From contig JAIOJX010000025.1 of the NCBI GenBank assembly GCA_022376925.1, positions 6,355,141-6,419,140 on the forward strand: a stretch of 64,000 bases of DNA. The letters are read 5' to 3'. Made by a program: the position numbers and the translations under genes. This stretch comes from Tragulus kanchil (Eukaryota; Chordata; Mammalia; Artiodactyla; Tragulidae). Positions 46,480-57,657 of the stretch are shown here, piece after piece. The notes below the pieces were generated by a model, which was given only the letters and a program-made list of their open reading frames with translations, was not told where the DNA came from and ran no database searches. Position 1 is the stretch's first letter, and every line of letters begins with the position of its first letter.

Positions 46480-49400
46480 CTGTTTATTCTTATTAATTGA
46501 AAACTTTATGAGATAGAGAGCTGCATGCAGTTGTAAGAAAGAATAGAGAGACCCCTTGTACACTTTGCCCAGTTTTCCCTGATGGTAAAATTTTGTAAAA
46601 CTACAGTAAACTATCACAACCAAGATACTGACCTTAAAATAATCCACTGACTTTATTCAGAGTTTACTTGTACTCATTTTGGTGCGTATGGATTTTTATT
46701 AATAGGTTCATGTGCATGTGTGTCTGCCACCCCTGTCAAGACACTGAGCAGTTCCTCCTGTTGCCTTTCTATAATCACACCATGTCCCTCCTGCATCTGC
46801 TCCTCCCTGTCCATAACCACTGGCAACCACTAGTCTGTTTTCCATTCCTAAATTTTTTCATTTTGAAAATGTTATACACATTGAGTAATACAGCAAATAA
46901 CCTTTTAGGGATTGGGTTTTTTCTTTTAGCACAGTCCCCTGGACCTGCATCCAAGTTGTTGCATTTATTAATAGTTTGTTCCTTTGTATTGCTAATACCC
47001 TACAGAACGAATGGACAACAGTTTGTTTAATTCATCCTCTGAAGACCATCTAGGCTATTCCAGTTTCTGTCTATTACAAAAAAGCAGTTATGAATATTCA
47101 TATAAAAGTTATGTTGTGAACACAACTTTTCGTTTTTCTGGGATAAATACCCAAAAATGGAGTTCTCTGGCTGCGTGGCAATTGCATATTTAGTGTTATA
47201 AGAAACTGCAAAGTTATTTTCAAGAATGGCTGTGTCATTTGACATTCCTACTGGCAATGTGTAAGTCATTCAGTTTCTCCACATCCTTGCCAACATTCAA
47301 TGTTGTCACTATTTTTTATTTTAGCCATTTTGATAGACCTGTAATGGTACCGTGGTTTCAATGTTCATTTCCCTGATTTCTAATAATGCTGAACATCTTA
47401 TTATGTATTAATTTGCCATCTGTATATCCTCTTTGATGAAATTTCTCTTTATGTGTTTTGCCCATTTTCAATTGAACTGTTTGTCTTTTCACTGCTGAAT
47501 TTTGAGAGTTCTTTATATATTCTAAATACTAGTTGTTTGTCAGATATATATTTTGTACATGTTTTTTCTTGGTCCATAGCTGGTCTTTTCATCTTCCTAC
47601 ACGGAATTTAACAGAGTAATTTTGACAAGGTCCAAATGATCAATTTTTCCTTTTATGCACTGAGCATTTTGTGTCATTAAGAACCCCAAGAATTCTGTGC
47701 TCAGCCCTGATAATTTTCTATGTTTTTCCTCAAAGTTTCATAGCTTTACATGTACTTTTAGGTCTACAATACATTTTGAGTACATTTTTGTATAAATGTG
47801 AGATTTAAGATGAGTAGTTTTTGTTTGTTTTCTTATTTTTGCCTACAAATGCCAACTGCTCCAGCATGGCTTGTGGAACAGGCATGCCTTCTTCCATTAA
47901 GTCACACCTTTGTCAAAAATCAGTTGAGCATATTTGTGTAGAACTAAGTTCTCCATTCTGTTCCATTCATCTGTGTTTATTCTTTTGCCAATATCACACT
48001 GTTGTGACTTTAGCTACATAGAAGCTTTGACATCAGGCAGAGGAATTCCTCCCACTTCATTCTTCTTTGTCAAAATGATTTTAGCTCTTCTAGTCACTGT
48101 GCCTATTATAAATTTTTGAATAAGTTTATCTATGTTTTCAAAAATATGATGAGATTTTTATAGGAATTACATGAAACATATTGATCACTTTTGGGAGAAC
48201 TGGCACCTTTAATATGAGTATTCCAAACCATTACCACGCTATATCTCACCATTTATTTATGTATTCTTTGATTTTCTTCATCAGACTTTGTAATTTTCAA
48301 GCACATAGAACTGGAAACTATGCTGTGCCCTTGGAGTAGTTTTACGTAGTATGGTACTTTTCGTTTCATTTTCTGCATGTTTCTTGTTAATATAGAAATA
48401 CCATTAAGTTTTGTGTGTTGATTTGTATAGTTTGACATTGCTGAATTCACTTATTCTAGGAGATTTTGGTAGATTCCCTGGGATTTTCTATGTAGAAAAT
48501 GTCATCTGCAAATATGGGTAGTTTTAGTTTTCCTTTCAAAACTTAAAATGTCTTTTATCTCTTTTTTTTCCCTTTGGGCTCCTTGCAGGGCTTTGAACTT
48601 CAAGCACTGTGTTACATAAGAGTGGTGAGTAAAGACATCCTCTTTCTGTTCCCAATCTAAGAAAAATGCATGCAGTCTTTCACCATTAAATGTGATGTTA
48701 GCTGTAGGTTTTCATACCTTTCTTTACAAAACTGAGAAAGTCTGTTACTAACTTGCTGAGAACTTTTTTATCATGAATGGGTGTTGGATTTTGTCTAATG
48801 GTTTTTTCCTCAAAGTTTCATAGCTTTACATGTACTTTTAGGTCTACAATACATTTTGAGTACATTTTGTATAAATGTGAGATTTAAGATGAGTAGTTTT
48901 GTTTGTTTTCTTATTTTTGCCTACAAATGCCAACTGCTCCAGCATGGCTTGTGGAACAGGCATGCCTTCTTCCATTAAGTCACACCTTTGTCAAAAATCA
49001 GTTGAGCATATTTGTGTAGAACTAAGTTCTCCATTCTGTTCCATTCATCTGTGTTTATTCTTTTGCCAATATCACACTGTTGTGACTTTAGCTACATAGA
49101 AGCTTTGACATCAGGCAGAGGAATTCCTCCCACTTCATTCTTCTTTGTCAAAATGATTTTAGCTCTTCTAGTCACTGTGCCTATTATAAATTTTTGAATA
49201 AGTTTATCTATGTTTTCAAAAATATGATGAGATTTTTATAGGAATTACATTAAACATATTGATCACTTTTGGGAGAACTGGCACCTTTAATATGAGTATT
49301 CCAAACCATTACCACGCTATATCTCACCATTTATTTATGTATTCTTTGATTTTCTTCATCAGACTTTGTAATTTTCAAGCACATAGAACTGGAAACTATG

Positions 49401-50270
49401 CTGTGCCCTTGGAGTAGTTTTACGTAGTATGGTACTTTTCGTTTCATTTTCTGCATGTTTCTTGTTAATATAGAAATACCATTAAGTTTTGTGTGTTGAT
49501 TTGTATAGTTTGACATTGCTGAATTCACTTATTCTAGGAGATTTTGGTAGATTCCCTGGGATTTTCTATGTAGAAAATGTCATCTGCAAATATGGGTAGT
49601 TTTAGTTTTCCTTTCAAAACTTAAAATGTCTTTTATCTCTTTTTTTTCCCTTTGGTCTCCTTGCAGGGCTTTGAACTTCAAGCACTGTGTTACATAAGAG
49701 TGGTGAGTAAAGACATCCTCTTTCTGTTCCCAATCTAAGAAAAATGCATGCAGTCTTTCACCATTAAATGTGATGTTAGCTGTAGGTTTTCATACCTTTC
49801 TTTACAAAACTGAGAAAGTCTGTTACTAACTTGCTGAGAACTTTTTTATCATGAATGGGTGTTGGATTTTGTCTAATGGTTTTTGTGGGTCACTTGCTAA
49901 TATGATTCTTCTTTTTCAGCTTGTTGATACAGTGGCTTACATTGACTTTTGAATGCTGAGTCACACTTACATACCTGGGATAAATCGCACTTGATCCTGT
50001 GTATAATTCTTATACATTGTTAGATTCCATCTGCTGATATACTGAACTTTTATGTCTAAATTCATGACAGACATTGGTTTGCAATTTTCTTTCTATTGTA
50101 TTGTCTTTGTCTAGATTATTTGTCAGAGAAAAGACCTCATAAAATGGTTTAGGAAGTGCTCCTTCCTCTTCTATTTTCAGGAAGAGTTTGTATAACTGTA
50201 GTGATTCTTCTTTAAATGTTTGGTAGAATTCTCCAGTGAAATCATATGGGCTTGGAGTTTTGTTATTTTT
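46480..50270 (-). mobile_element. Ancient L1 (L1M-like), antisense, with embedded duplication
   Basis: Over this span the plus strand follows the reverse complement of old L1: a 3' UTR-like part (46480-47000), the ORF2 C-terminal part (gggataaatacccaaaaatg, tggctgtgtcatttgacatt), then further ORF2 (ctgttccattcatctgtgtt, gttttcaaaaatatgatgag). All frames are broken. Its real length is about 1.08 kb shorter because duplication 15 lies within it. Confidence 0.75.
47722..49883. repeat. Tandem duplication 15, offset about 1078 bp
   Basis: Copy 1 is about 47722-48805 and copy 2 about 48805-49883, both inside the ancient L1. Differences are single T losses in T-runs (tacatttttg/tacattttg, gtagtttttg/gtagttttg) and two substitutions. 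The join lies in a T-run at 48801-48806. Confidence 0.95.
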
Positions 50271-50416
50271 TTTCTGGGGGCTGGGACTGGTGTGAGCAGC
50301 TTTTCAGGTGCAAACTAAATGCATCTCTTCCTTTTGAGATGTCTTTTTTCCTTTTAAGAACCTAAAGCATTTTTGTGAAACTGGAATTCTTTGTGTGTGT
50401 GTGTGTGTGATTTATC

Positions 50417-50707
50417 ACTTCAGATTATTTATTTATTTATTTACTTTTTGGTGATTCTGGGTTTTCACTGCTGTTTCAAGCTCTTCCCTAGTTGCAGGGA
50501 GCCCTACTCTCTCATTGAGGTGAGTGGCTTCTTGTTGCGATAACTTCGCTTGTTGTGGACCTCAGGCTCTAGGGCACACAGGCCTCAGTAGTTGTGACTC
50601 ATGGGCTTAGTTGTTCTGCAGCATGTGGGATCTTCCTGGATCAGGGATCAAACACCTGTCTCCTGCATTGGCAGGTGAATTATTTACCACTGAGCTACTG
50701 GGAGCCC
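50417..50707 (-). mobile_element. CHR-type SINE, older
   Basis: Antisense tRNA-derived SINE: cttcgcttgttgtggacctc, ctctagggcacacaggcctc, then gcattggcaggtgaattatt and the head complement gagccc at the end. Diverged; a GT run precedes it at 50393-50408. Confidence 0.75.
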
Positions 50708-51576
50708 CTTAAGATATCTTTTAAATCCCAAAATTATAAGCAAGTGTTTCAAAATCAAAAGGACTACAATAAAAAAGAATGGGTCTCTGTGCACCCCCAC
50801 TTACCTGCTGGCCTACTCCACAACACCTATTTGTGTTGAATTCTTCTTCCTGGTACCTCCACATCTCTAATCTGCTGTAGGGTCTTGATTTACTGATGTT
50901 AGATGGTCTGTACATCTTTCTTCCAGGGAAGATGGGCTTTTAGTGCACTTTTATCACCTCTTACCTCTGCTTCCCCCGCACCTTTTAGTTTTCTTATAAT
51001 ACTTCCTTCAATAATTTATTTGTAAAGGTTTTGAGAAGGATGTTTCCTAAATTCAGGCATGTGGCTTCCTCTATCTTTGGCTCTTTTAATATACGTAACA
51101 CCCTATTCCTTTGTCTATCAGCTTCCAACAGTTTATCTTTTCCCTTACTTTATAATATGATGGTACCTCACCTCCTCACATCACCTCCTTCCTGCTTTTC
51201 ATTCTCTCTTGTATCAGTTATACATTTACATTTACTTTATCAAGACTGATGGCTTCTCATTCTGCTCCATAGCCATGTTAAGTCTTCTACACTTGGCCTA
51301 CTTGTTACTTATGAAAGATTAAAACTCTAAACAGCATTTTCATTACTATGATTATTTAAATATTATAACTATAAAGCCAGTACGTCTGCTCTAAATAATT
51401 TCTCTTTCTCTGATTTTACATTCATGATCCTGTGAATTTACTTGTTGCTCTAAAGTATGCCATAATTTAGTGTGCTCTCAATAAGGGCTGTGATGCTTTG
51501 TGGAACATTTTCATTTATTTAATTTTTCTTAGTTTCAGATTGTATTTCTTTCTTCCTAGTTTGAGGAAGAAGCCTT
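50708..51576. other. Unassigned sequence
   Basis: No gene or repeat recognised. Confidence 0.45.
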
Positions 51577-51840
51577 CTTCAGCATAGTATAGCAGTTTAA
51601 AGTATGAACTCTGGAATTAGACTGCCTGGGTTTAAATCTTGAGTTAATCATTAGTTAACTATGTGACCTAAAACAATCACCTTACTTCATTGTGTCTTCA
51701 GATTTCTTATCTATGAAATGTAGATGATAAAACAGTGTTTGTCTCAAAGGACTCTTAGAGGGTTAAATGAAATCATACAGTGTATTTAGAATAGTACCTG
51801 GCACCATGAGTCAGTGCATTCATGAGTGTTAGCTACATTT
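51577..51840 (+). mobile_element. MIR SINE
   Basis: Nearly full-length MIR in sense orientation: gcatagtatagcagtttaaa, actgcctgggtttaaatctt, tgtgacctaaaacaatcacc, agtacctggcaccatgagtc. Confidence 0.85.
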
Positions 51841-51929
51841 AGTGCTGTCATCATCATCATAGTTTTTACTATTACATCTCAGCTTTTCACATAACATATT
51901 CACAACCTGGAATCAATTCTAGTAGTTTT

Positions 51930-52135
51930 ATTTTCTTTTTTTAACCTTTCATTGGCACATAGTTGATTTACAATGTTATTTTAGTTTCAGGTGTAAAGCA
52001 AAGTGAATCAGTTATACAAATGCATATATCCACTCTTTTAAAAATTCTTTTCCACATAGGACATTACAGTGTATTGAGTAGAGTTATCTCTGCTATACAG
52101 CAGATCCTTATTAATCACCCATTTTTCTATCATTT
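51930..52135 (-). mobile_element. Artiodactyl L1 3' end, antisense
   Basis: Reverse complement gives the standard L1 3' UTR (tgattcactttgctttacac, ctgaaactaaaataacattg) with the A-rich end toward 51930. Older than the neighbouring L1 at 52259. Confidence 0.75.
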
Positions 52136-52258
52136 TTAAGACTTTCTTCTAGAATACTATTGACTTCCAGTTTTCAAGACTGTTCTATAGCCTCATAATT
52201 TTGAAATCAATTTAGAATGGATACTTTATCCACTGTTCCTTTGATTACATGGCTTCTT

Positions 52259-53217
52259 TTTTTTTTTTTTTTTAATCTTTTATTTATTTATTTATTTTTG
52301 TACATGTATGTTCCCAGATCAATCAGATGCATATCCCTTGACCCTCCCCCCACCCAGGTTCCCCCCCCAATCCCTCCAGACCATTGCTCCAAGTGGTTGT
52401 AGGTATTCCTATTCCCCTAGCACAATGACAATAGCTATCTTTTCTACACATGACAGTATAGGTTCCCATGTTACTCCCTCCCATTGTTCGGTCTCCACAA
52501 TGTCTTTATGTCTATTCTCTGTTTTTTCATGAGTTCACTGCGTGTGTTATCATGACCATCTTACTAGATCCCATATATATGAGTTAGTATACTATACTTG
52601 TCTTTCTCTTTTTGACTTACGTCACTTTTTATGATAGGTTCTAGAGCCAGCCACCTCATTAGGACTGAGTCTTCTGCATTTCTTTTAACAGCTGAGTAGT
52701 ATTCCATTGTATATATGTACCAGAGCTTCTGGATCCATTCGTTTGTCGATGGACATCTAGGTTGCTTCCATGTTCTGGCTATTGTATAGAGAGCTGCAAT
52801 GAACATTGGGGTACAGGTGCCTCTTTCAGTTTTGATTTCATCAGGATATAGGCCTAATAGTGGGATTGCTGGGTCATAGGGTGCTTCTATTTTTAGTTTT
52901 TTAAGGAATCTCCATATTGTCTTCCATAGAGGTTGTATTAATTTACATTCCCACCAGCAATGCAAGAGGGTTCCCTTTTCTCCACACCCTCTCCAGCATT
53001 TGTTGTCTGTCGATTTGTTGATGATGGCCATTCTGACAGGTGTGAGGTGGTATCTCATTGTGGTTTTAATTTGCATTTCTCTAATAATAAGCGAGGTTGA
53101 GCATCGTTTCATGTATTTTTGGACCATTTGTATGTCCTCTTTGGAGAGGCGTCTCTTTAGATCTTTTTCCCATTTTTTGATTGGGCTGCTCATTTTCCCT
53201 GTGCTGAGTTGTCTGAG
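52259..53217 (-). mobile_element. Young 5'-truncated L1 insertion with 18-bp target-site duplication
   Basis: A 959-base minus-strand L1: 5' truncation at 53217 inside ORF2, 3' UTR from about 52563 down, and poly(A) seen as a T-run at 52259-52273. TTGATTACATGGCTTCTT is repeated exactly at 52241-52258 and 53218-53235. Such an intact, long target-site duplication and an intact ORF2 end show a recent insertion. The unit is partly copied at 53734-54310 by duplication 16, with the right target repeat again at 54311. Confidence 0.92.
52564..53193 (-). pseudogene. L1 ORF2 C-terminal part (partial duplicate 53720-54286)
   Basis: About 209 residues of the C-terminus of the L1 endonuclease/reverse transcriptase, downstream of the catalytic RT motifs. 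It has the cysteine-rich C-terminal segment ([18 protein letters not shown], a CCHC-like arrangement), then [34 protein letters not shown], and ends [12 protein letters not shown], the usual ruminant L1 terminus. No internal stop. It lacks endonuclease and RT domains, so it is a dead fragment. The duplicate copy lacks the last residues because the duplication starts inside it. Confidence 0.93.
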
Positions 53218-54830
53218 TTGATTACATGGCTTCTTGTTTCTTGTATTTCACCTGCATTTTCTGTGACTCTTTTTCAAGTAACTTCATCAAAATTAGTTTA
53301 AAGTAAGTTTTTGCTTATCAGAAAGTGACTATGATATAATTATAAATTCATTATCATCTTCCTTTGTAATCTGGAAGATCTTTCTTTCTTGATCTCTAGC
53401 ATCCACTTTTGGTGCTAATCTATCTATCTATCTATCTATCTACCATCAGACTGGTTTTTGCTCCCACCTGAGTACCTTGGTTTACTATTCTGGAGCTTTT
53501 ATTGATTTCTTTGTAATTGGATTCTGAAATGTTGTGGGGATATGTGTTGAAGCACGGGTCATCTCTTCTTTTGCTCTTTGTGTGCTTTTTGAATTTGGAG
53601 ACTTCTGACTCTTAGTGTTTTATCTCTGTTTTGTGCACTTTGGGGGTGGAACTCTTTTAATCAGATTTTGGAGTTCTTGGATATATTCCCCATTTTATAT
53701 CTATTGTTTATACACATTTTTACCTTATAAATTCTAGAGCCAGCCACCTCATTAGGACTGAGTCTTCTGCATTTCTTTTAACAGCTGAGTAGTATTCCAT
53801 TGTATATATGTACCAGAGCTTCTGGATCCATTCGTTTGTCGATGGACATCTAGGTTGCTTCCATGTTCTGGCTATTGTATAGAGAGCTGCAATGAACATT
53901 GGGGTACAGGTGCCTCTTTCAGTTTTGATTTCATCAGGATATAGGCCTAATAGTGGGATTGCTGGGTCATAGGGTGCTTCTATTTTTAGTTTTTTAAGGA
54001 ATCTCCATATTGTCTTCCATAGAGGTTGTATTAATTTACATTCCCACCAGCAATGCAAGAGGGTTCCCTTTTCTCCACACCCTCTCCAGCATTTGTTGTC
54101 TGTCGATTTGTTGATGATGGCCATTCTGACAGGTGTGAGGTGGTATCTCATTGTGGTTTTAATTTGCATTTCTCTAATAATAAGCGAGGTTGAGCATCGT
54201 TTCATGTATTTTTGGACCATTTGTATGTCCTCTTTGGAGAGGCGTCTCTTTAGATCTTTTTCCCATTTTTTGATTGGGCTGCTCATTTTCCCTGTGCTGA
54301 GTTGTCTGAGTTGATTACATGGCTTCTTGTTTCTTGTATTTCACCTGCATTTTCTGTGACTCTTTTTCAAGTAACTTCATCAAAATTAGTTTAAAGTAAG
54401 TTTTTGCTTATCAGAAAGTGACTATAATATAATTATAAATTCATTATCATCTTCCTTTGTAATCTGGAAGATCTTTCTTTCTTGATCTCTAGCATCCACT
54501 TTTGGTGCTAATCTATCTATCTATCTATCTATCTACCATCAGACTGGTTTTTGCTCCCACCTGAGTACCTTGGTTTACTATTCTGGAGCTTTTATTGATT
54601 TCTTTGTAATTGGATTCTGAAATGTTGTGGGGATATGTGTTGAAGCACGGGTCATCTCTTCTTTTGCTCTTTGTGTGCTTTTTGAATTTGGAGACTTCTG
54701 ACTCTTAGTGTTTTATCTCTGTTTTGTGCAATTTGGGGGTGGAACTCTTTTAATCAGATTTTGGAGTTCTTGGATATATTCCCCATTTTATATCTATTGT
54801 TTATACACATTTTTACCTTATAAATTCTCT
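52637..54830. repeat. Tandem duplication 16, offset 1093 bp
   Basis: Copy 1 is about 52637-53733 and copy 2 about 53734-54830. The join has 4-5 bases of shared sequence (ttct). Copies differ by two or three substitutions only. A TCTA tetranucleotide run (53419-53442; 54512-54535) is of equal length in both. Confidence 0.95.
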
Positions 54831-55760
54831 TTGTCCTTTTGGTCCACATTATATATTTTTTCTTGTCTGTATCTTCCAAAATCTTATAATTTATATATAC
54901 ATTCAGTAATTATATTTTCACTTTAAGAGCTTTTTCTATTCTCAAAATGTTTCTTTACAGAAATGCTTACTCTTGATATATGAAGTCAATTTCTTAAATC
55001 AAGACACCTCCCACTTACCATCAGTAACTCATTCTTGAAAAGGAGACATTTTGTGTGAAAATGTGCACTAGAAGCTTATTCCCCATTATGTAAAATTACA
55101 AGTTAATCTCCTAAAAGAATTCCTTAAGTGTAGCTGAAACACAAAGGTCATCATTTAGTATGTAAAAAGGCTTAAAATACTGACCCCAACTGCAAAAACA
55201 GAATGTTTTTATCAAATTGTTTGTCTGCATATTGCTCCGTATGCAGCATTTTCATGGTACATCATGAATATTTCTTTGTCTAACAAGGTATAGCAACCAG
55301 CACACAGAAATTAATAAGTATGTTAAGAAAAATTCAAGCATAATTTCCAGCAAAAACAGGACAGTTACATTGGATGAGCATTACCCATTAAGAAAGGAAC
55401 AGACTGGAAATGTTAAAGAAAATTGAGAGGCAAGGACAGCTGCAGTGTAATCATCATCATTGTTTGTGGAAGGATATCATGGGTAAGTTGGGTAGCAAAG
55501 ATGCCATTTCAGGCAAACTATAAAACTCAGAAGCTGTCAGGTGTTTTATATCCTCTCTGTGCTCAGGTAAAGACACCTGAATGAATCTTCAAAGAAGATA
55601 ATTGATACTTTAGCATGAAAAACTCTAGAATAAAGCTTCAGTTACTATCCTCTAATTTATATGTATAGAACTAGATGTATGGTGCCATAAGAAATATCTG
55701 GCATCACCAACTCCACCAAATTCAAAGATAATGATTATCGTTGTGTTTGTAGAAACCCAT
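54831..55760. other. Unassigned sequence
   Basis: AT-rich single-copy sequence; no gene, splice set or repeat family recognised. Confidence 0.45.
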
Positions 55761-56050
55761 GGGAATTCCCTTGTAATTCAGCTGGCAAAGAAGCCACCTG
55801 CAATGCAGGCGACCCCAGTTCAATTCCTGGGTTGGGAAGATCCCCTGGAGAAGGGATAGGCTACACACTCCAGTATTCTTGGGCTTCCCTAGTGGCTCAG
55901 AGGTAGAGAATTTGCCTGCAAGGTGGGGGGCCTGGGTTTGATCCCTGGGTTGGGAAGATTTCCCTGTTGAAGAGAAAGGTGTCCCACTCCAGTATTCTTG
56001 CCTGGAGGATTCCATGGCTTTTCCATGGGTTGCAAAGAGTCAGACATGAG
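55761..56050 (+). mobile_element. Bov-tA dimer-like SINE
   Basis: Two tRNA-like heads in series (ggaattcccttgtaattcag at 55762 and gggcttccctagtggctcag at 55881), followed by a Bov-tA body ending in gttgcaaagagtcagacatg. Either one Bov-tA inserted into another at the cagtattcttg site or a dimeric form. Confidence 0.8.
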
Positions 56051-56521
56051 CCCCCAGATAATTTTCAGCAAGCAGCGTCTCAGTGATTTAATTGAATACC
56101 TTCTGGTTACCACTGTGATTAAACTTTTCAGGCTAATGTTTTGAACATCTTCAGTACTTGTTAATTTCTCATCATGCATTTAAATTCAATATGTTTTTCC
56201 ATTGACCTCTTTGCAAGGCCAGTTTCCTTTTCAAGAGCCAGAATTGCAAAGGATGACTCAGAAAGATTGTGTGAAATGATGTGATATTTCTCTTTTTTTG
56301 TATCAACAGCATTTAGTACACACATCCCTTGGTGGCCACTAGGCATGCTTTTCAAAATACATGTGATTTTGATGATCTACCAAGTGTATTTGGAATATAG
56401 TTTGAAAATTTTTACCTTATAGATAATTTTTTAAAATGTTTTATTAAGTTTGGCGTCATACATTTTCCTTATGCAAAATAATCTACAAAAGTATTATATT
56501 TGTTGTCGAAGTTTGAGACTT
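56051..56521. other. Unassigned sequence
   Basis: Nothing recognised. Confidence 0.45.
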
Positions 56522-56534
56522 AAAGACCAATAGG

Positions 56535-56849
56535 GGGCTTCCCTGATGGTCCAGTGGGTAGGGACACCACCTTGCAGTACAAGGGGCGCCGGTTCAATCC
56601 CTGGCCTAGGAAGATCCCACGTGCCGCAGAGCGGCTGGACCGATGTGTCCAGTTACCGAGCTGGAGCTCTGGAGCGCCTGCGCCCAGAGTCTGTGCTCTG
56701 CAACAACAGAGGTCCACACGGGCCAAGGAAAAAAGATGGATGAAAATGGACAAATGAAAGACCAGTAGAAGTGGCCCGCCTGCTCCCCTCCCTCCCTACC
56801 CCACGCCCCACAAAATAAATAAATAAATAAATCTTTAAAAAAAAAAAAG
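56535..56849 (+). mobile_element. Young CHR-derived SINE
   Basis: Full-length sense copy with tail (AAAT)n and A-run; exact 13-bp target-site duplication AAAGACCAATAGG (56522-56534 and 56850-56862). B-box region GGTTCAATCCC. The palindrome is altered to GCGCCTGCGC and a short deletion follows (agaggtccacacggg). Confidence 0.88.
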
Positions 56850-56862
56850 AAAGACCAATAGG

Positions 56863-57657
56863 AACTCCACTAGGAAAATATCAAAAGAGGAGGCATTCTT
56901 CAAAATATGTTCGTAGATATGAAAATACTACATACGATTTTTTTTTCTAAATTAATCTATAAATCACCCATTCTAATTTCATTTATCTGTTTGTCTTACT
57001 CCCTTTTATTCTGCAGACTTTCTTCAACTGCCTAACAATCCTTGGTTGCCTTTACAGATTAAGAATGGAGCAACATGAAAGCCTTCTGGCTTCTCTGTGT
57101 GCATGAGCTGGAGTTGTCCTCAGAAAGGCTTTGATTTAGGATGAATGGGCCTCCACTGGGGACCAGACAAATTGCAGGGCTCTGAGCTTTCCCTTATGCA
57201 GCCAAGCTGGTACTTGTTTGGTCGTTCTACTCAGAATGCTTCCTTTAGAAGAAGACACTTCCGGGTGTAAATTTGTGCTAGAAAACAAGTTCACCAAAGT
57301 AAAATTACTTCTCTTGTATTTTTATTCTTATCTGCATTAGTCTAATAGCTACAAGTAGTGTTTTTAAAATGTATCTAAACTGGTTTTTCACTTTCCACTA
57401 ATGGCAATAATTAGACTTTCAAACAATAGAATAAAATAAGCCCAGGCTAAACATTAGAGTAATAAAGCAGAAAACAGAAACAATATGGTTTCATTACACT
57501 AAAATAACTCACTGTCAAATAACAAAAGAGGAATTTTTCTTTCTTTCTTTCTTTCACTTTTTTATTTTCTTTCTTTTTTTTTGGTATACAGGAAAGAAAC
57601 AAGAAATCCAGGTTAAGGATTAGGAAAAAATTCTTGAATATGAAGGTTATCAGGCAA
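56863..57657. other. Unassigned sequence with a TTTC run
   Basis: Unique AT-rich sequence; a TTTC-type microsatellite lies at 57535-57557 and a T-rich patch follows. Nothing else recognised. Confidence 0.5.
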
